The notes: generated by a model not told the origin, from the sequence alone. Numbered from the stretch's first letter, positions 43,705-55,615 are shown. The stretch is DNA of 64,000 nt from Paenibacillus sp. sptzw28 (GCF_019550795.1 NZ_CP080545.1:637001-701000), one strand, 5' to 3'. Numbers and translations are program-made.

Positions 43705-44952
43705 ATGGAACATTTACGCAAGCAAGATCCCGAACTGGTAAAGGCGCTTGGACTTGAGCTGCAGCGTCAGCGCGACAACATCGAGCTTATCGCATCGGAG
43801 AACATTGTTTCCGAGGCTGTGCTTGAAGCAATGGGTACGGTGCTGACGAACAAATATGCCGAAGGATATCCGGGCAAGCGCTACTACGGCGGCTGCGAGC
43901 ATGTCGATATCGCCGAGGATATCGCGCGCAACCGTGCGAAGGAATTGTTCGGCGCGGAGCATGCCAACGTGCAGCCGCACTCCGGCGCTCAGGCCAATAT
44001 GGCCGTTTACCTGGCTGCACTGAAGCCGGGTGATACCGTACTCGGAATGAATCTGGCTCACGGCGGCCACTTGACGCACGGAAGTCCGGTTAACGCTTCG
44101 GGTATTCTGTACAACTTCGTTGCTTACGGCGTTAACGAGAACACCTTCACCATCGATTACGAAGAAGTGCGTAAAGCGGCCTTCAAGCATCGTCCACGCA
44201 TGATCGTGGCAGGCGCATCCGCGTATCCCCGCACGATCGATTTCGAGAAGCTCGGACAAATCGCTAATGATATCGGCGCGCTGTTCATGGTCGATATGGC
44301 ACATATCGCCGGCCTTGTTGCCGCCGGGCTCCATCCGAATCCGGTGCCGCATGCTCACTTCGTGACGACGACGACGCACAAAACGCTTCGCGGACCGCGC
44401 GGCGGCTTGATCCTCTGCCGTCAGCCATGGGCGCAAGCTATTGATAAAGCGGTGTTCCCAGGCTCCCAGGGCGGACCGCTCATGCACATCATCGCGGCCA
44501 AAGCGGTCGCTTTCGGCGAAGCGCTGGAACCATCGTTCAAGACCTATGCGCAGAACGTGATCGACAATGCCAAAGCGCTCTCCGATTCACTGACGGCGCA
44601 AGGAATCAATCTCGTTTCCGGCGGAACGGACAATCATTTGATGCTGATTGACCTGCGCAACCTGAACATAACCGGTAAAGATGCTGAGCATGTGCTCGAT
44701 TCCGTCCAAATTACCGTGAACAAAAACGCGATCCCATTCGATCCGACAAGTCCGTTCATCACAAGCGGAATCCGGATCGGAACGCCTGCGGCGACATCGC
44801 GCGGTATGGGTGCGGATGCAATGAAGACCATTGGCGAAGTTATTGCAATGACGCTCAAGAACCCGAAAGACGAAGCGGTGCTGGCCAAAGCCCGCGGCAT
44901 GGTCAGCGACCTGACCTCGCAGTACCCGCTTTATCCTGAACTGACCTACTAA
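43705..44952 (+). CDS. glyA: Serine hydroxymethyltransferase
   Basis: A 415-residue SHMT that converts serine and tetrahydrofolate to glycine and 5,10-methylene-THF with PLP. The PLP lysine is K226 in [14 protein letters not shown]; the family blocks [23 protein letters not shown] and [11 protein letters not shown] are present. ATG 43705 follows AAGGAGGAC; an upstream frame is not supported. As the main source of one-carbon units it is the logical effector gene of the ZTP riboswitch upstream of rpiB, although a local promoter in the about 100-base gap after ywlG cannot be excluded. A strong terminator follows. Confidence 0.97.
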   Translation: MEHLRKQDPELVKALGLELQRQRDNIELIASENIVSEAVLEAMGTVLTNKYAEGYPGKRYYGGCEHVDIAEDIARNRAKELFGAEHANVQPHSGAQANMAVYLAALKPGDTVLGMNLAHGGHLTHGSPVNASGILYNFVAYGVNENTFTIDYEEVRKAAFKHRPRMIVAGASAYPRTIDFEKLGQIANDIGALFMVDMAHIAGLVAAGLHPNPVPHAHFVTTTTHKTLRGPRGGLILCRQPWAQAIDKAVFPGSQGGPLMHIIAAKAVAFGEALEPSFKTYAQNVIDNAKALSDSLTAQGINLVSGGTDNHLMLIDLRNLNITGKDAEHVLDSVQITVNKNAIPFDPTSPFITSGIRIGTPAATSRGMGADAMKTIGEVIAMTLKNPKDEAVLAKARGMVSDLTSQYPLYPELTY

Positions 44953-44969
44953 ACTTTGCAGCACAAAGG

Positions 44970-45019
44970 AAGACTGCCTCGCTGTCCGTCACGGACTTTA
45001 AGCGAAGCAGTCTTTTTTA
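44970..45019 (+). terminator. Intrinsic terminator of glyA
   Basis: AGACTGCCTCGCT (44971-44983) pairs with AGCGAAGCAGTCT (45001-45013, one bulge) and is followed by TTTTTT; a second small stem GTCCG/CGGAC closes the loop. Confidence 0.88.
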
Positions 45020-45086
45020 AATGGAACAGATATCGTTTCGAGATCGAAGGGGCGGTCTGCTAGTCTCCCGGAAGGGAGGTCTCGCC

Positions 45087-45173
45087 ATGGATGTATCCCA
45101 AGCTTTGACGCTGATGATTTCGTTTTGCAACATATTAATAGTCATGATACTTTCGTTCCATAAAAGGAAATGA
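45087..45173 (+). CDS. Putative holin-like toxin, 28 residues
   Basis: A 28-codon frame begins MDVSQALTLMISF and ends ILSFHKRK: a short hydrophilic start, a single hydrophobic helix with the ALTLMISF motif, and a basic tail. This is the pattern of the Firmicute putative holin-like toxins (Hol-Tox, relatives of TxpA/BsrG), membrane peptides of type I toxin-antitoxin systems. GGGAGGT lies seven bases before the ATG. Downstream sequence (45190-45231) can form a GACCCT/AGGGTC stem. I could not identify a definite antisense antitoxin promoter. Confidence 0.7.
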   Translation: MDVSQALTLMISFCNILIVMILSFHKRK

Positions 45174-45275
45174 CCGCTGATATCCTGTAGACCCTTAATT
45201 TTACATTAAACGGCTGTAAGCCTACCGAGGGTCATGGTATGATGAAGCAAAACAAATATAGCGGGTGGCGAGAAG

Positions 45276-46337
45276 ATGAGTGGAGCGGTGTTTGGTTTCT
45301 TAATTGGCATGGCAATAATCATCGGTTTTATGCTCATTATTATGCAAGCGGGCAGGCGGTCATTCGGCAGCAGCTCTACACGTTCGCGTACATCTTATCA
45401 AAAAATGCTGGCAAGAAAGCCGCCGGAAGCGCTTGGCGTACCTCTGGGACACCCTGCCCGGTCTGCGGCGGAGCGCGTTGAAGCGGCGCTGACCGCCGAC
45501 TTCGAAGCGCGTATCAAGGACCGCGTCTTCAAGAATAAGCCGGGCTTACGCGAAGACCAGTGGCAGTGGACGTGGTTTGAGCTCAAGCGCTATTTCCTGA
45601 TGTGCGCGGTATTGCGCGGCGTTCCGATGTACAGTGAGAAGGTTGATGATGTCTGGCATGAAATGCTCATGTTTACAAGGGAATATGAGGAGTTTTGCAG
45701 GCAGCTTTGCGGCGGGTTCATCCATCATGCGCCGCATGCGGCGGGCGTGAAGCCGGATTCGGGCGAGCGGGCATGGTTTGATTGGGTATATGGAGAGCTG
45801 TTTGCCCGGACACCGGACAGCGATCGGACGTGGGGGGCGTTTTACAGGACTCCGATGCCGGGCCTAAGAATGGAAGAGCTGGAGCGGATGGAACGCGAAG
45901 AGCTGCGCCGGCTGTATTTTAACGGGAAAGCGGCCGAAGCCTTCACTGATTTAAACGATACAATAGATTATTTGATTAACCGTGGTAAAATGCTTGCTTT
46001 GGGCGCCCGCAGCGGCAAACACGACGAAGCATTGGGTTCCGGTTATCGCTCGCAATGGAACGATCCTGCATTTATGACCGGAGCTCTATCCGGCGCGCTA
46101 TTCTATTCATCGATGCTGCCGACCGATCAATTCCATAATCAAATGGATGATGCACAAACAAAAGAGAGGCACGAGTCGAACAGCAGCTGCGGCTCCTCCT
46201 TTGTATGCAGCAGCGATAATAATGGCAGTGGCAACGACGGGGGAGGGTCCTCCTGCGGCGGTAATACAGGCGATGGAGGAGGCGGTTCTTCATGCGGCGG
46301 AGGCGGAGGCGGAAGCTGCGGGGGAGGCGGGGAATAA
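45276..46337 (+). CDS. Membrane-anchored protein with a WHxM helix and a Cys/Gly-rich tail, function unknown
   Basis: A 353-residue protein with an N-terminal membrane helix (about 4-24) and a helical globular domain (about 65-300). The latter holds VDDVWHEMLMFTREYEEFC, reminiscent of the DxxWHxH/M signature of glycine-rich-domain (DUF1399-like) proteins. The last 50 residues are Ser, Gly, Asn and Asp with five cysteines spaced by glycine runs (CGGGGGGSCGGGGE). Such CGG tails are known in several uncharacterised membrane families. The start has only a weak ribosome site (GAGAAG). No neighbour suggests a role. Confidence 0.65.
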   Translation: MSGAVFGFLIGMAIIIGFMLIIMQAGRRSFGSSSTRSRTSYQKMLARKPPEALGVPLGHPARSAAERVEAALTADFEARIKDRVFKNKPGLREDQWQWTWFELKRYFLMCAVLRGVPMYSEKVDDVWHEMLMFTREYEEFCRQLCGGFIHHAPHAAGVKPDSGERAWFDWVYGELFARTPDSDRTWGAFYRTPMPGLRMEELERMEREELRRLYFNGKAAEAFTDLNDTIDYLINRGKMLALGARSGKHDEALGSGYRSQWNDPAFMTGALSGALFYSSMLPTDQFHNQMDDAQTKERHESNSSCGSSFVCSSDNNGSGNDGGGSSCGGNTGDGGGGSSCGGGGGGSCGGGGE

Positions 46338-46426
46338 GCATCAACTTCAATTCGTAGTTTAATCGGCCGGGATCCGGTATTCAGCTCGGCTGACTGAAAC
46401 TTGATACGAGAATAAAAACTAATCAT

Positions 46427-46465
46427 CCGGCAGTTCCGCCATATGGAGCTGCCGGTTCATTCATT
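46427..46465 (+). terminator. Terminator hairpin after the WHxM gene
   Basis: CCGGCAGTTCC (46427-46437) pairs with GGAGCTGCCGG (46445-46455) around a seven-base loop, followed by a T-containing tract TTCATTCATT. Confidence 0.6.
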
Positions 46466-46512
46466 ATTGCAGGGTCATACAAGCTGCCTGGCGTCTGCGA
46501 AATAAGCGGAAT

Positions 46513-46550
46513 ATGCGGCATGTGCAGAATGCCGCATCCGATGCTATAAT
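46513..46550 (+). promoter_or_regulatory. Dyad and promoter -10 upstream of upp
   Basis: ATGCGGCAT (46513-46521) and ATGCCGCAT (46529-46537) are perfect 9-bp inverted arms separated by seven bases. A TATAAT (46545-46550) follows, so the dyad occupies the -35 zone of the upp promoter. It could be an operator, or its RNA form a second hairpin ending the upstream transcript. Confidence 0.5.
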
Positions 46551-46627
46551 AGACAGGATTGTGATTCAATTGTAAAAAAAACGGGGAGTCCCGCCGGCCA
46601 CAAAGCGTTCACAGGAGGGTGATACAT

Positions 46628-47257
46628 ATGGGCAAATTGACGATTTGCGACCATCCGCTAATTCAGCATAAGCTGACACATATTCGAGACAAAGAAACCA
46701 ACACGAAGGATTTTCGCGAGCTGGTAGATGAAGTGGCAACGTTGATGGCCTATGAAATAACAAGGGATATTCCCCTTGAATTGGTGACGGTTTCAACCCC
46801 TGTCACCGAAGCAGTCGGAAAAGTGATTTCGGGACGGATGCTCGGCCTTATTCCCGTACTGCGTGCGGGGCTTGGGATGGTTGACGGTATGCTTAAGCTG
46901 ATTCCGTCTGCCAAGGTCGGGCATATCGGCCTTTACCGGGATCCGGAAACGCTCGAACCGATTGAATATTATGTCAACCTCCCTTCCGACGCCACTGAGA
47001 GGATGCTGATCGTCATCGACCCGATGCTCGCAACCGGGGGTTCCGCCTGTGCGGCCATCGAGACGTTGAAGAAGCGCGGGTGCACCCAGATCAAGCTGAT
47101 GTGCCTGATCGCCGCGCCTGAAGGCGTCGAGGCAATTAACAAGGAGCATCCCGATGTGGACATTTATCTGGCGGCGCTTGATGAGCGGCTTAATGACCAT
47201 GGCTATATTGTACCGGGACTCGGCGACGCGGGCGACCGCATGTACGGAACCAAGTAG
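46628..47257 (+). CDS. upp: Uracil phosphoribosyltransferase
   Basis: A 209-residue UPRTase that salvages uracil with PRPP to UMP. The PRPP site [22 protein letters not shown], the [10 protein letters not shown] loop, the uracil-binding [12 protein letters not shown] end and MYGTK close match the family exactly. ATG 46628 follows AGGAGGGTG. It is preceded by a dyad-bearing promoter and followed 45 bases later by mnaA. The order glyA-upp-mnaA-atp is shared by many Bacilli. Confidence 0.97.
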   Translation: MGKLTICDHPLIQHKLTHIRDKETNTKDFRELVDEVATLMAYEITRDIPLELVTVSTPVTEAVGKVISGRMLGLIPVLRAGLGMVDGMLKLIPSAKVGHIGLYRDPETLEPIEYYVNLPSDATERMLIVIDPMLATGGSACAAIETLKKRGCTQIKLMCLIAAPEGVEAINKEHPDVDIYLAALDERLNDHGYIVPGLGDAGDRMYGTK

Positions 47258-47302
47258 CGAATCGACCGGATTCGCCCCAATTTATAATAGGAGTGACATT
47301 CA

Positions 47303-48451
47303 TTGGCTAAACTGAAGGTAATGACCATTTTCGGCACACGGCCGGAAGCCGTCAAGATGGCGCCGCTCGTACTGGAGCTGCAAAAGCATCCGGAAGAAAT
47401 TGAATCCGTGGTTTGCGTTACGGCTCAGCATCGGCAGATGCTTGACCAGGTACTCGACTTCTTTAAAATTGAACCGGCTTACGACCTTAACGTCATGAAG
47501 GAGCGTCAAACGTTAACTGAGACTACGGTTCGCGTGCTTGAAGGGCTTGAGCCTATCCTCCGCGAATCAAAGCCCGATATCGTGCTCGTTCACGGCGACA
47601 CGCAAACGACCTTCCTTGCCAGCTATGCGTCGTTCTTACAGCAGATACAGGTAGGGCATGTCGAAGCAGGCCTTCGCACCTGGAACAAGATGTCGCCTTA
47701 CCCTGAGGAAATGAACCGGCAGCTTGCCGGCGTCCTCTCCGATGTGCATTTCGCCCCGACGGCTTGGTCGGCAAACAACCTGCGCAAGGAGAATAAACTT
47801 GATACATCTGTTTATATCACGGGTAATACAGCTACGGATGTGTTCCAATACACGGTGGATAAATCGTTCTCGCATCCGGTGATAGAGTGGGCGAAGGGAA
47901 AACGGATGATACTTATGACGGCGCACCGCCGCGAAGCGCTTGGCGAGCCTCACCGCAACATCTTCCGTGCCGTAAAGCGCATTGCCGACGAATTCGAGGA
48001 TGTAGCGGTCGTCTATGCAGTTCACATGAATCCAGCCGTCCGCGAACCGGCTGACGAAATTCTGGGCGGACATCCGCGAATCAAGCTGATTGAACCGCTT
48101 GATGTGTTCGAATTTCATAATTTTTATCCGCATGCGCATATGATCATGACGGACTCCGGAGGGCTCCAGGAAGAGGCCCCCTCCTTCGGTGTTCCGACAT
48201 TGGTGCTCCGCGATACGACAGAGCGGCCCGAAGGCATAGAAGCGGGGACGCTTGAGCTCGTTGGAACCGATGAAGCGGTAGTGTATGACCGGGCGCGGGC
48301 TCTGCTGACCGACACCGCCCTGTATGAACGGATGAGTCAAGCGGCGAATCCTTACGGCGACGGACAAGCATCGGTTCGAATCGTGCAGGCGATTCTGCAT
48401 CATTTTGGCAGACGGGACGAGCGTCCCGAGGCGTTCACACAACGTTCATAG
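47303..48451 (+). CDS. mnaA: UDP-N-acetylglucosamine 2-epimerase (non-hydrolysing)
   Basis: A 382-residue epimerase that converts UDP-GlcNAc to UDP-ManNAc, the precursor of teichoic-acid linkage units and other cell-wall polymers. Family motifs are IFGTRPEAVKMAPL, VHGDTQTTFLA, GHVEAGLRT, TAHRREALGEP and the TDSGGLQEEA site for the uridine diphosphate. TTG 47303 follows TAGGAGTG. Known elsewhere as MnaA/WecB. It is the last gene before the ATP synthase operon. Confidence 0.95.
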   Translation: MAKLKVMTIFGTRPEAVKMAPLVLELQKHPEEIESVVCVTAQHRQMLDQVLDFFKIEPAYDLNVMKERQTLTETTVRVLEGLEPILRESKPDIVLVHGDTQTTFLASYASFLQQIQVGHVEAGLRTWNKMSPYPEEMNRQLAGVLSDVHFAPTAWSANNLRKENKLDTSVYITGNTATDVFQYTVDKSFSHPVIEWAKGKRMILMTAHRREALGEPHRNIFRAVKRIADEFEDVAVVYAVHMNPAVREPADEILGGHPRIKLIEPLDVFEFHNFYPHAHMIMTDSGGLQEEAPSFGVPTLVLRDTTERPEGIEAGTLELVGTDEAVVYDRARALLTDTALYERMSQAANPYGDGQASVRIVQAILHHFGRRDERPEAFTQRS

Positions 48452-48517
48452 TTTAAGATGGCGGCCATATAAACCAAACACTACAGCATACAGTGCCACT
48501 GTACGGTTTGTAAGTCG

Positions 48518-48546
48518 CCAAAACCCTTGAATCACAAGGGTTTTGG
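48518..48546 (+). terminator. Hairpin after mnaA
   Basis: CCAAAACCCTTG and CAAGGGTTTTGG form a perfect 12-bp stem with a five-base loop. The T-run lies inside the stem, so termination is likely but of uncertain strength. It separates mnaA from the atp promoter. Confidence 0.65.
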
Positions 48547-48581
48547 GATTCGTGTTCACAAACTGTTTGATTTTATATCAA

Positions 48582-48611
48582 TTGACAAACACGATGTCGC
48601 TTCGATAAAAT
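48582..48611 (+). promoter_or_regulatory. Promoter of the atp operon
   Basis: TTGACA (48582-48587) and TAAAAT (48606-48611) are separated by 18 bases, about 28 bases ahead of the first start codon at 48639. Confidence 0.75.
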
Positions 48612-48638
48612 GTATAAGGATTGGCAGAGGTAAAAGCC

Positions 48639-48860
48639 ATGAATAAAAAAGGTATGGGAGACAACCCGTGGCGGGCCGCAGGGCTGGTAGGCGCAATGGG
48701 TCTCAACTTCGCAATTTGCATTTTCTTGGGCTATTTTGTCGGCAATTTAATCGGCGAATCGCAAGGCTGGATAATCGGCGGAGTGCTCGTTGGCTTGGCC
48801 GCAGGTATTCTGTCCTGCGTCTTGTTGGTTAAGGTCGTATTGGAGGACACCGATGAATGA
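48639..48860 (+). CDS. atpZ: AtpZ/AtpI-family F0F1-associated membrane protein
   Basis: A 73-residue protein with two membrane helices joined by a short loop (GLNFAICIFLGYFVGNLIG and WIIGGVLVGLAAGILSC) and an acidic tail, the AtpZ form of the ATP synthase accessory family. AtpZ/AtpI proteins have been linked to Mg2+ supply and to c-ring assembly. ATG 48639 is preceded by GCAGAGG; an upstream start at 48621 is less supported. Its stop overlaps the start of the next gene by eight bases. Confidence 0.85.
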   Translation: MNKKGMGDNPWRAAGLVGAMGLNFAICIFLGYFVGNLIGESQGWIIGGVLVGLAAGILSCVLLVKVVLEDTDE

Positions 48861-49233
48861 GATCTTTAAGAAAGCAATGCGATCGGCTTTTTATATGATG
48901 TCACTCTGTGTGGTGGCATGGGTATTCTTTCCTTCCTTAAAGACGATTGCGGCCGGAATTGTGCTAGGCTGTGCTGCCAGTCTCTTCAATGGAATGTTAC
49001 TGCTTCGGCGAGTTGAATTTATTGGTCAAGCGGTGGCTGGTACCGGGGTAAGAAAGATGGGCCTCGGATTGGCAGGAAGACTCTCTACCGTACTGTTAGT
49101 CGTCATGATTGCACACAAGTTTCCCGGGCATCTGGATGTAGCAGCTACATTATCTTCAGCTTTTTATGTACAGATAGCGGCTTTTCTGATTACGGCAGTA
49201 ACCTATTCAAAGCGGTACCGCGGAAAGGGGTGA
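48853..49233 (+). CDS. atpI: ATP synthase protein I
   Basis: A 126-residue hydrophobic protein with four membrane helices, matching AtpI of the Bacilli, which assists F0 assembly. Visible are the RSAFYMMSLCVVAWVFFP helix, the FNGMLLLRRVEF loop and the final YSKRYRGKG. The start at 48853 overlaps the end of atpZ; translational coupling is likely, since no strong ribosome site precedes it. It lies nine bases ahead of atpB. Confidence 0.88.
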   Translation: MNEIFKKAMRSAFYMMSLCVVAWVFFPSLKTIAAGIVLGCAASLFNGMLLLRRVEFIGQAVAGTGVRKMGLGLAGRLSTVLLVVMIAHKFPGHLDVAATLSSAFYVQIAAFLITAVTYSKRYRGKG

Positions 49234-49242
49234 AAACAAAGT

Positions 49243-50010
49243 ATGCATATATTTCCGATAGTAGATGTCGGAGGATTTCACATCGATATCTCCGCTTGGA
49301 TCGCTATCATCGTTTCATGCTTGGTCGTCTTTATTTTGGCGAGAGCGGCAGTAAGTAATTTATCGGTACACAACCCCTCTAAGCTGCAAAATTTTATGGA
49401 ATGGGTCGTAGAATTCGTTCACAACACAATCTCCAGTACGATGCCGCTAAGCAAAGCGAAGCATTACATTAACTTGGGATTAACCCTCATCATGTTCATT
49501 TTTGTATCAAATCTTTTGGGACTTCCATTCGGTGTGATAACAGAGCATCATGAGAAGTTTGAGATTGCAGGGAGTGTAATCGTTTCCGAACAGGAGTTGG
49601 TTAAGGACGGAGGCCATGCGCACATCGCTTGGTGGAAGTCACCGACTGCTGATCTGTCTGTTACGGCGGGACTTGCGTTAATCGTTTTTCTGATGATTCA
49701 TACGCTTGGTCTAATGCTGAACAGAAAGCATTATCTCAAACATTATTTTGAACCGTTCTGGTTCTTCTTCCCGCTTAACGTGCTGAAGGAGTTATCGAAA
49801 CCGCTCACGCTTGCGCTGCGTTTATACGCGAACATCTTTGCGGGCGAGGTACTGATTTCAACAATTTTGATGCTTCATGTAGTAGGCATTCCATTGCTTG
49901 TCGTCTGGCAGGGATTCAGTTTGTTTGTCGGCGCGATACAGGCGTTCTTGTTTACAATATTGACTATGGTGTATATCTCTCAAGCCACCGTGCATGAAGA
50001 GGACCACTAA
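49243..50010 (+). CDS. atpB: ATP synthase subunit a
   Basis: A 255-residue F0 subunit a, which forms the two half-channels for protons. The essential arginine is in LALRLYANIFAGEV; PLNVLKELSKPLTL and VYISQATVHEEDH are also conserved. About five or six membrane helices are present. ATG 49243 follows AAAGGGGTG. A GC-rich hairpin (50023-50062) lies between it and atpE. Confidence 0.95.
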   Translation: MHIFPIVDVGGFHIDISAWIAIIVSCLVVFILARAAVSNLSVHNPSKLQNFMEWVVEFVHNTISSTMPLSKAKHYINLGLTLIMFIFVSNLLGLPFGVITEHHEKFEIAGSVIVSEQELVKDGGHAHIAWWKSPTADLSVTAGLALIVFLMIHTLGLMLNRKHYLKHYFEPFWFFFPLNVLKELSKPLTLALRLYANIFAGEVLISTILMLHVVGIPLLVVWQGFSLFVGAIQAFLFTILTMVYISQATVHEEDH

Positions 50011-50022
50011 ATCAGGTATAAG

Positions 50023-50062
50023 CTCCCGGAGCTTCCGAATGTTCAAATGCCTTCGGCGGGAG
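50023..50062 (+). other. Stem-loop between atpB and atpE
   Basis: CTCCCG (50023-50028) with CGGGAG (50057-50062), enclosing an inner CCGAA/TTCGG stem. Hairpins at this position could protect or process the mRNA around atpE, whose product is needed in many copies. It lacks a T-run and is unlikely to terminate. Confidence 0.4.
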
Positions 50063-50103
50063 TCAACATATACATGTACAACAAAAATAAACCTAAAATA
50101 TAG

Positions 50104-50337
<234 letters not shown>

Positions 50338-50440
50338 TTTCCATATAACGGTTTGGCGGGGTTGGCCTAAAGCCATCCACGCCTTCGTTTTGATTGGCGC
50401 AACAATGAAGTAAGTCAGTTTGTGGAAAGGAGTGTCGACT

Positions 50441-50923
50441 ATGGGTTTTGTATGGGAATCGACTGTATTTACAATTGTTGCATTCGCTTTGTTGTACTGG
50501 CTGCTTAGCAAATATGCATTCGGACCGCTGCTTGGTATTATGGAGCAGCGCAAACAGATGATTCAAGATCAAATAAAGTCGGCCGAAGACAGCCGTAAAC
50601 AAGCCGCTGAGCACCTTGAAGAGCAGAAGCAGGCACTGCAGCAAGCTCGTAAAGAAGCATATGACATCATAGAGCAAGCGAAACTGACCAGCTCCAAGCA
50701 AGCGGATGATATTATGCAAACTGCTAAATCCGAAGCTAACCGTTTGAAAGACGAAGCGGTCAAAGATATCGAGAGCGAGAAGAATAAAGCGATTGCTGCA
50801 CTGCGCAGCCAGGTTGGCGGCATGTCCGTCATGATCGCTTCCAAGATCATCGAGAAGCAAATCGATGAGAAATCGCAAGAGCAGCTCGTTGACCAATACT
50901 TGAAAGAGGTTGGAAGCAAATGA
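50441..50923 (+). CDS. atpF: ATP synthase subunit b
   Basis: A 160-residue peripheral-stalk subunit: one N-terminal membrane helix (about 5-25) and a long charged coiled coil (about 35-150, rich in Lys, Glu, Gln and Ala). ATG 50441 follows AAAGGAGTG; an upstream frame from 50420 overlaps that site. The stop overlaps the ATG of atpH as ATGA. Confidence 0.94.
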   Translation: MGFVWESTVFTIVAFALLYWLLSKYAFGPLLGIMEQRKQMIQDQIKSAEDSRKQAAEHLEEQKQALQQARKEAYDIIEQAKLTSSKQADDIMQTAKSEANRLKDEAVKDIESEKNKAIAALRSQVGGMSVMIASKIIEKQIDEKSQEQLVDQYLKEVGSK

Positions 50924-51468
50924 GCCGCGGCAGCGTTGTAGCGAAGCGCTACGCCAAGGCATTGTTCGAAATTGCGAAACAGAATAATGCAATTTCCGAT
51001 GTCGAGCAGGAGCTGAGAATCGTCGTAGAGGCGCTTACGAAAGATGCGGGGATCATTAAGTTCTTAAGCTTTCCGAACATTGAGACATCGCAGAAAGTTG
51101 CTCTCATTAAAGGCGCATTATCCGATAAAGTGTCGGTTATGGTTCTGGGCACGTTGGAGCTTCTTATCTCGCGCGGCCGTCATGGCGTGATCGGCGACGT
51201 ATACGAAGCTTACACAAAGGTAGCGGGAGAAGCGCTTGGTCAAGCACGTGCAACCGTGTATACCGCCAAATTATTGACAGCTGAAGAGCTGACAAAGGTT
51301 GAAGCGCAGTTCGGTGCTATCGCAGGAAAGAAAATCGTTGCGGAACAAATCGTGGAACCGGCTCTGCTCGGCGGTGTGCAGGTGCGCATTGGCGACCGTC
51401 TGTATGACGGAAGCCTGCAGGGTAAGCTTTCACGTCTGGAAAAATCATTGAAAACTCAAGCATTCTAG
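50920..51468 (+). CDS. atpH: ATP synthase subunit delta
   Basis: A 182-residue OSCP/delta subunit, which links F1 to the b-subunit stalk. Conserved parts are VAKRYAKALFEIAKQ at the start, a central LELLISRGRHGVI block, and the C-terminal LLGGVQVRIGDRLYDGSLQGKLSRL. It is translationally coupled to atpF by a four-base overlap. Confidence 0.95.
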   Translation: MSRGSVVAKRYAKALFEIAKQNNAISDVEQELRIVVEALTKDAGIIKFLSFPNIETSQKVALIKGALSDKVSVMVLGTLELLISRGRHGVIGDVYEAYTKVAGEALGQARATVYTAKLLTAEELTKVEAQFGAIAGKKIVAEQIVEPALLGGVQVRIGDRLYDGSLQGKLSRLEKSLKTQAF

Positions 51469-51479
51469 GGTAGGGGTGA

Positions 51480-53000
<1,521 letters not shown>

Positions 53001-53071
53001 AATATCGTCCTGTGCGGAATAGCCGGGTTTGGTCCGAAGGGTCAATCCCGGCAATAAGGTGGTGACAACAA

Positions 53072-53935
53072 TTGGCTAAGGGAATGCGCGAAATCAAACG
53101 CCAGATCAAAAGCAAGCAGAACATGAAGCAGATTACGAAAGCGATGGAAATGGTCGCGGCAGCAAAGCTCAGACGGTCGCAGGATGCCGCAGTAGCAGCG
53201 AGACCATATACCGATAAGATTAAAGAAGTGGTGGCGAGCATTGCGTCCGGTTCAGGCGGCGAGGTTAAACATCCGATGCTGAGAAGCCGCGAAATCAAGC
53301 GGACGGCATATCTGGTCATTACTTCAGACCGGGGACTTGCCGGCGGATATAATGTTAACGTGCTTCGTAAAGTAGCGACTGCGCTGCAGGAGAATCATAA
53401 GTCAGCCAGTGAATACGATATATTCGTCATCGGACGAAAAGGCCGTGATTATTTCAAACGACGCAATATTTCCATTTCGGAAGAAACGACCGGGCTATCG
53501 GACTCTCCGAAATTTGGCGACATTAAATCAATTGCGGCATCAGCGGTGAAGGGCTTCGAAACCGGCGCTTACGATGAGCTTTACATTGTGTATAACCAGT
53601 TTCTCAATGCCATCACCCAGATTCCCGTCATGAAACGTCTGCTCCCGCTCGATCAGGAACAATTAACCGGAGGAAAAGCTAATTACGAGTATGAGCCTTC
53701 ACCGGAAAAGGTCTTGGATGTTTTACTCCCGAAATATGCGGAAACGGTTATTTACAGCGCCATTCTGGAGGGTAAAGCAAGCGAGTTCGGAGCACGGATG
53801 ACAGCTATGGGGAACGCGACGAAGAACGCGACGAAGATGATCGCGAACTTGACGCTTACCTACAACCGCGCGCGGCAAGCTGCCATCACACAGGAAATTG
53901 CGGAAATTGTCGGCGGAGCGAACGCTCAGCAGTAA
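53072..53935 (+). CDS. atpG: ATP synthase subunit gamma
   Basis: A 287-residue central-shaft subunit with N- and C-terminal coiled-coil helices (MREIKRQIKSKQNMKQITKAM at the start; RMTAMGNATKNATKMI and TLTYNRARQAAITQEIAEI at the end). TTG 53072 follows AAGGTGGTG. The normally short gap to atpD is here 261 bases and is filled by a tandem repeat array. Confidence 0.96.
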   Translation: MAKGMREIKRQIKSKQNMKQITKAMEMVAAAKLRRSQDAAVAARPYTDKIKEVVASIASGSGGEVKHPMLRSREIKRTAYLVITSDRGLAGGYNVNVLRKVATALQENHKSASEYDIFVIGRKGRDYFKRRNISISEETTGLSDSPKFGDIKSIAASAVKGFETGAYDELYIVYNQFLNAITQIPVMKRLLPLDQEQLTGGKANYEYEPSPEKVLDVLLPKYAETVIYSAILEGKASEFGARMTAMGNATKNATKMIANLTLTYNRARQAAITQEIAEIVGGANAQQ

Positions 53936-53938
53936 TAA

Positions 53939-54180
53939 TGAGTTTTGTTGTGATGCCTAGTATGTAAGTAGCGCTTCACAAAACTAAGCTTATACTTTCG
54001 AAGTGAGTTTTGTTGTGATGCCTAGTGTGTAAGTAGTGCTTCACAAAACTAAGCTTATGCTTTCGAAGTGAGTTTTGTTGTGATGCCTAGTATGTAAGTA
54101 GCGCTTCACAAAACTAAGCTTATGCTTTCGAAGTGAGTTTTGTTGTGATGCCTAGTATGTAAGTAGCGCTTCACAAAACT
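53939..54180 (+). repeat. Four 65-bp tandem repeats with internal inverted repeats between atpG and atpD
   Basis: Units begin at 53941, 54006, 54071 and 54136 with an exact 65-base period; the fourth is cut after 45 bases. Copies differ at only a few positions (for example GTATG/GTGTG and GCGCT/GTGCT). Each unit has perfect 8-bp arms AGTTTTGT and ACAAAACT that can form a hairpin. The right arm of one unit can instead pair with the left arm of the next, giving alternative structures. No open frame runs through, and the atpD ribosome site follows at once. There are no CRISPR-like spacers. Confidence 0.95.
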
Positions 54181-54196
54181 TTAAGGAGGGACATAA

Positions 54197-55615
<1,419 letters not shown>

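Noticed and set aside
53939..54180. CRISPR array
   Set aside because: The 65-bp units are contiguous with no variable spacers and no cas genes nearby; they are plain tandem repeats.
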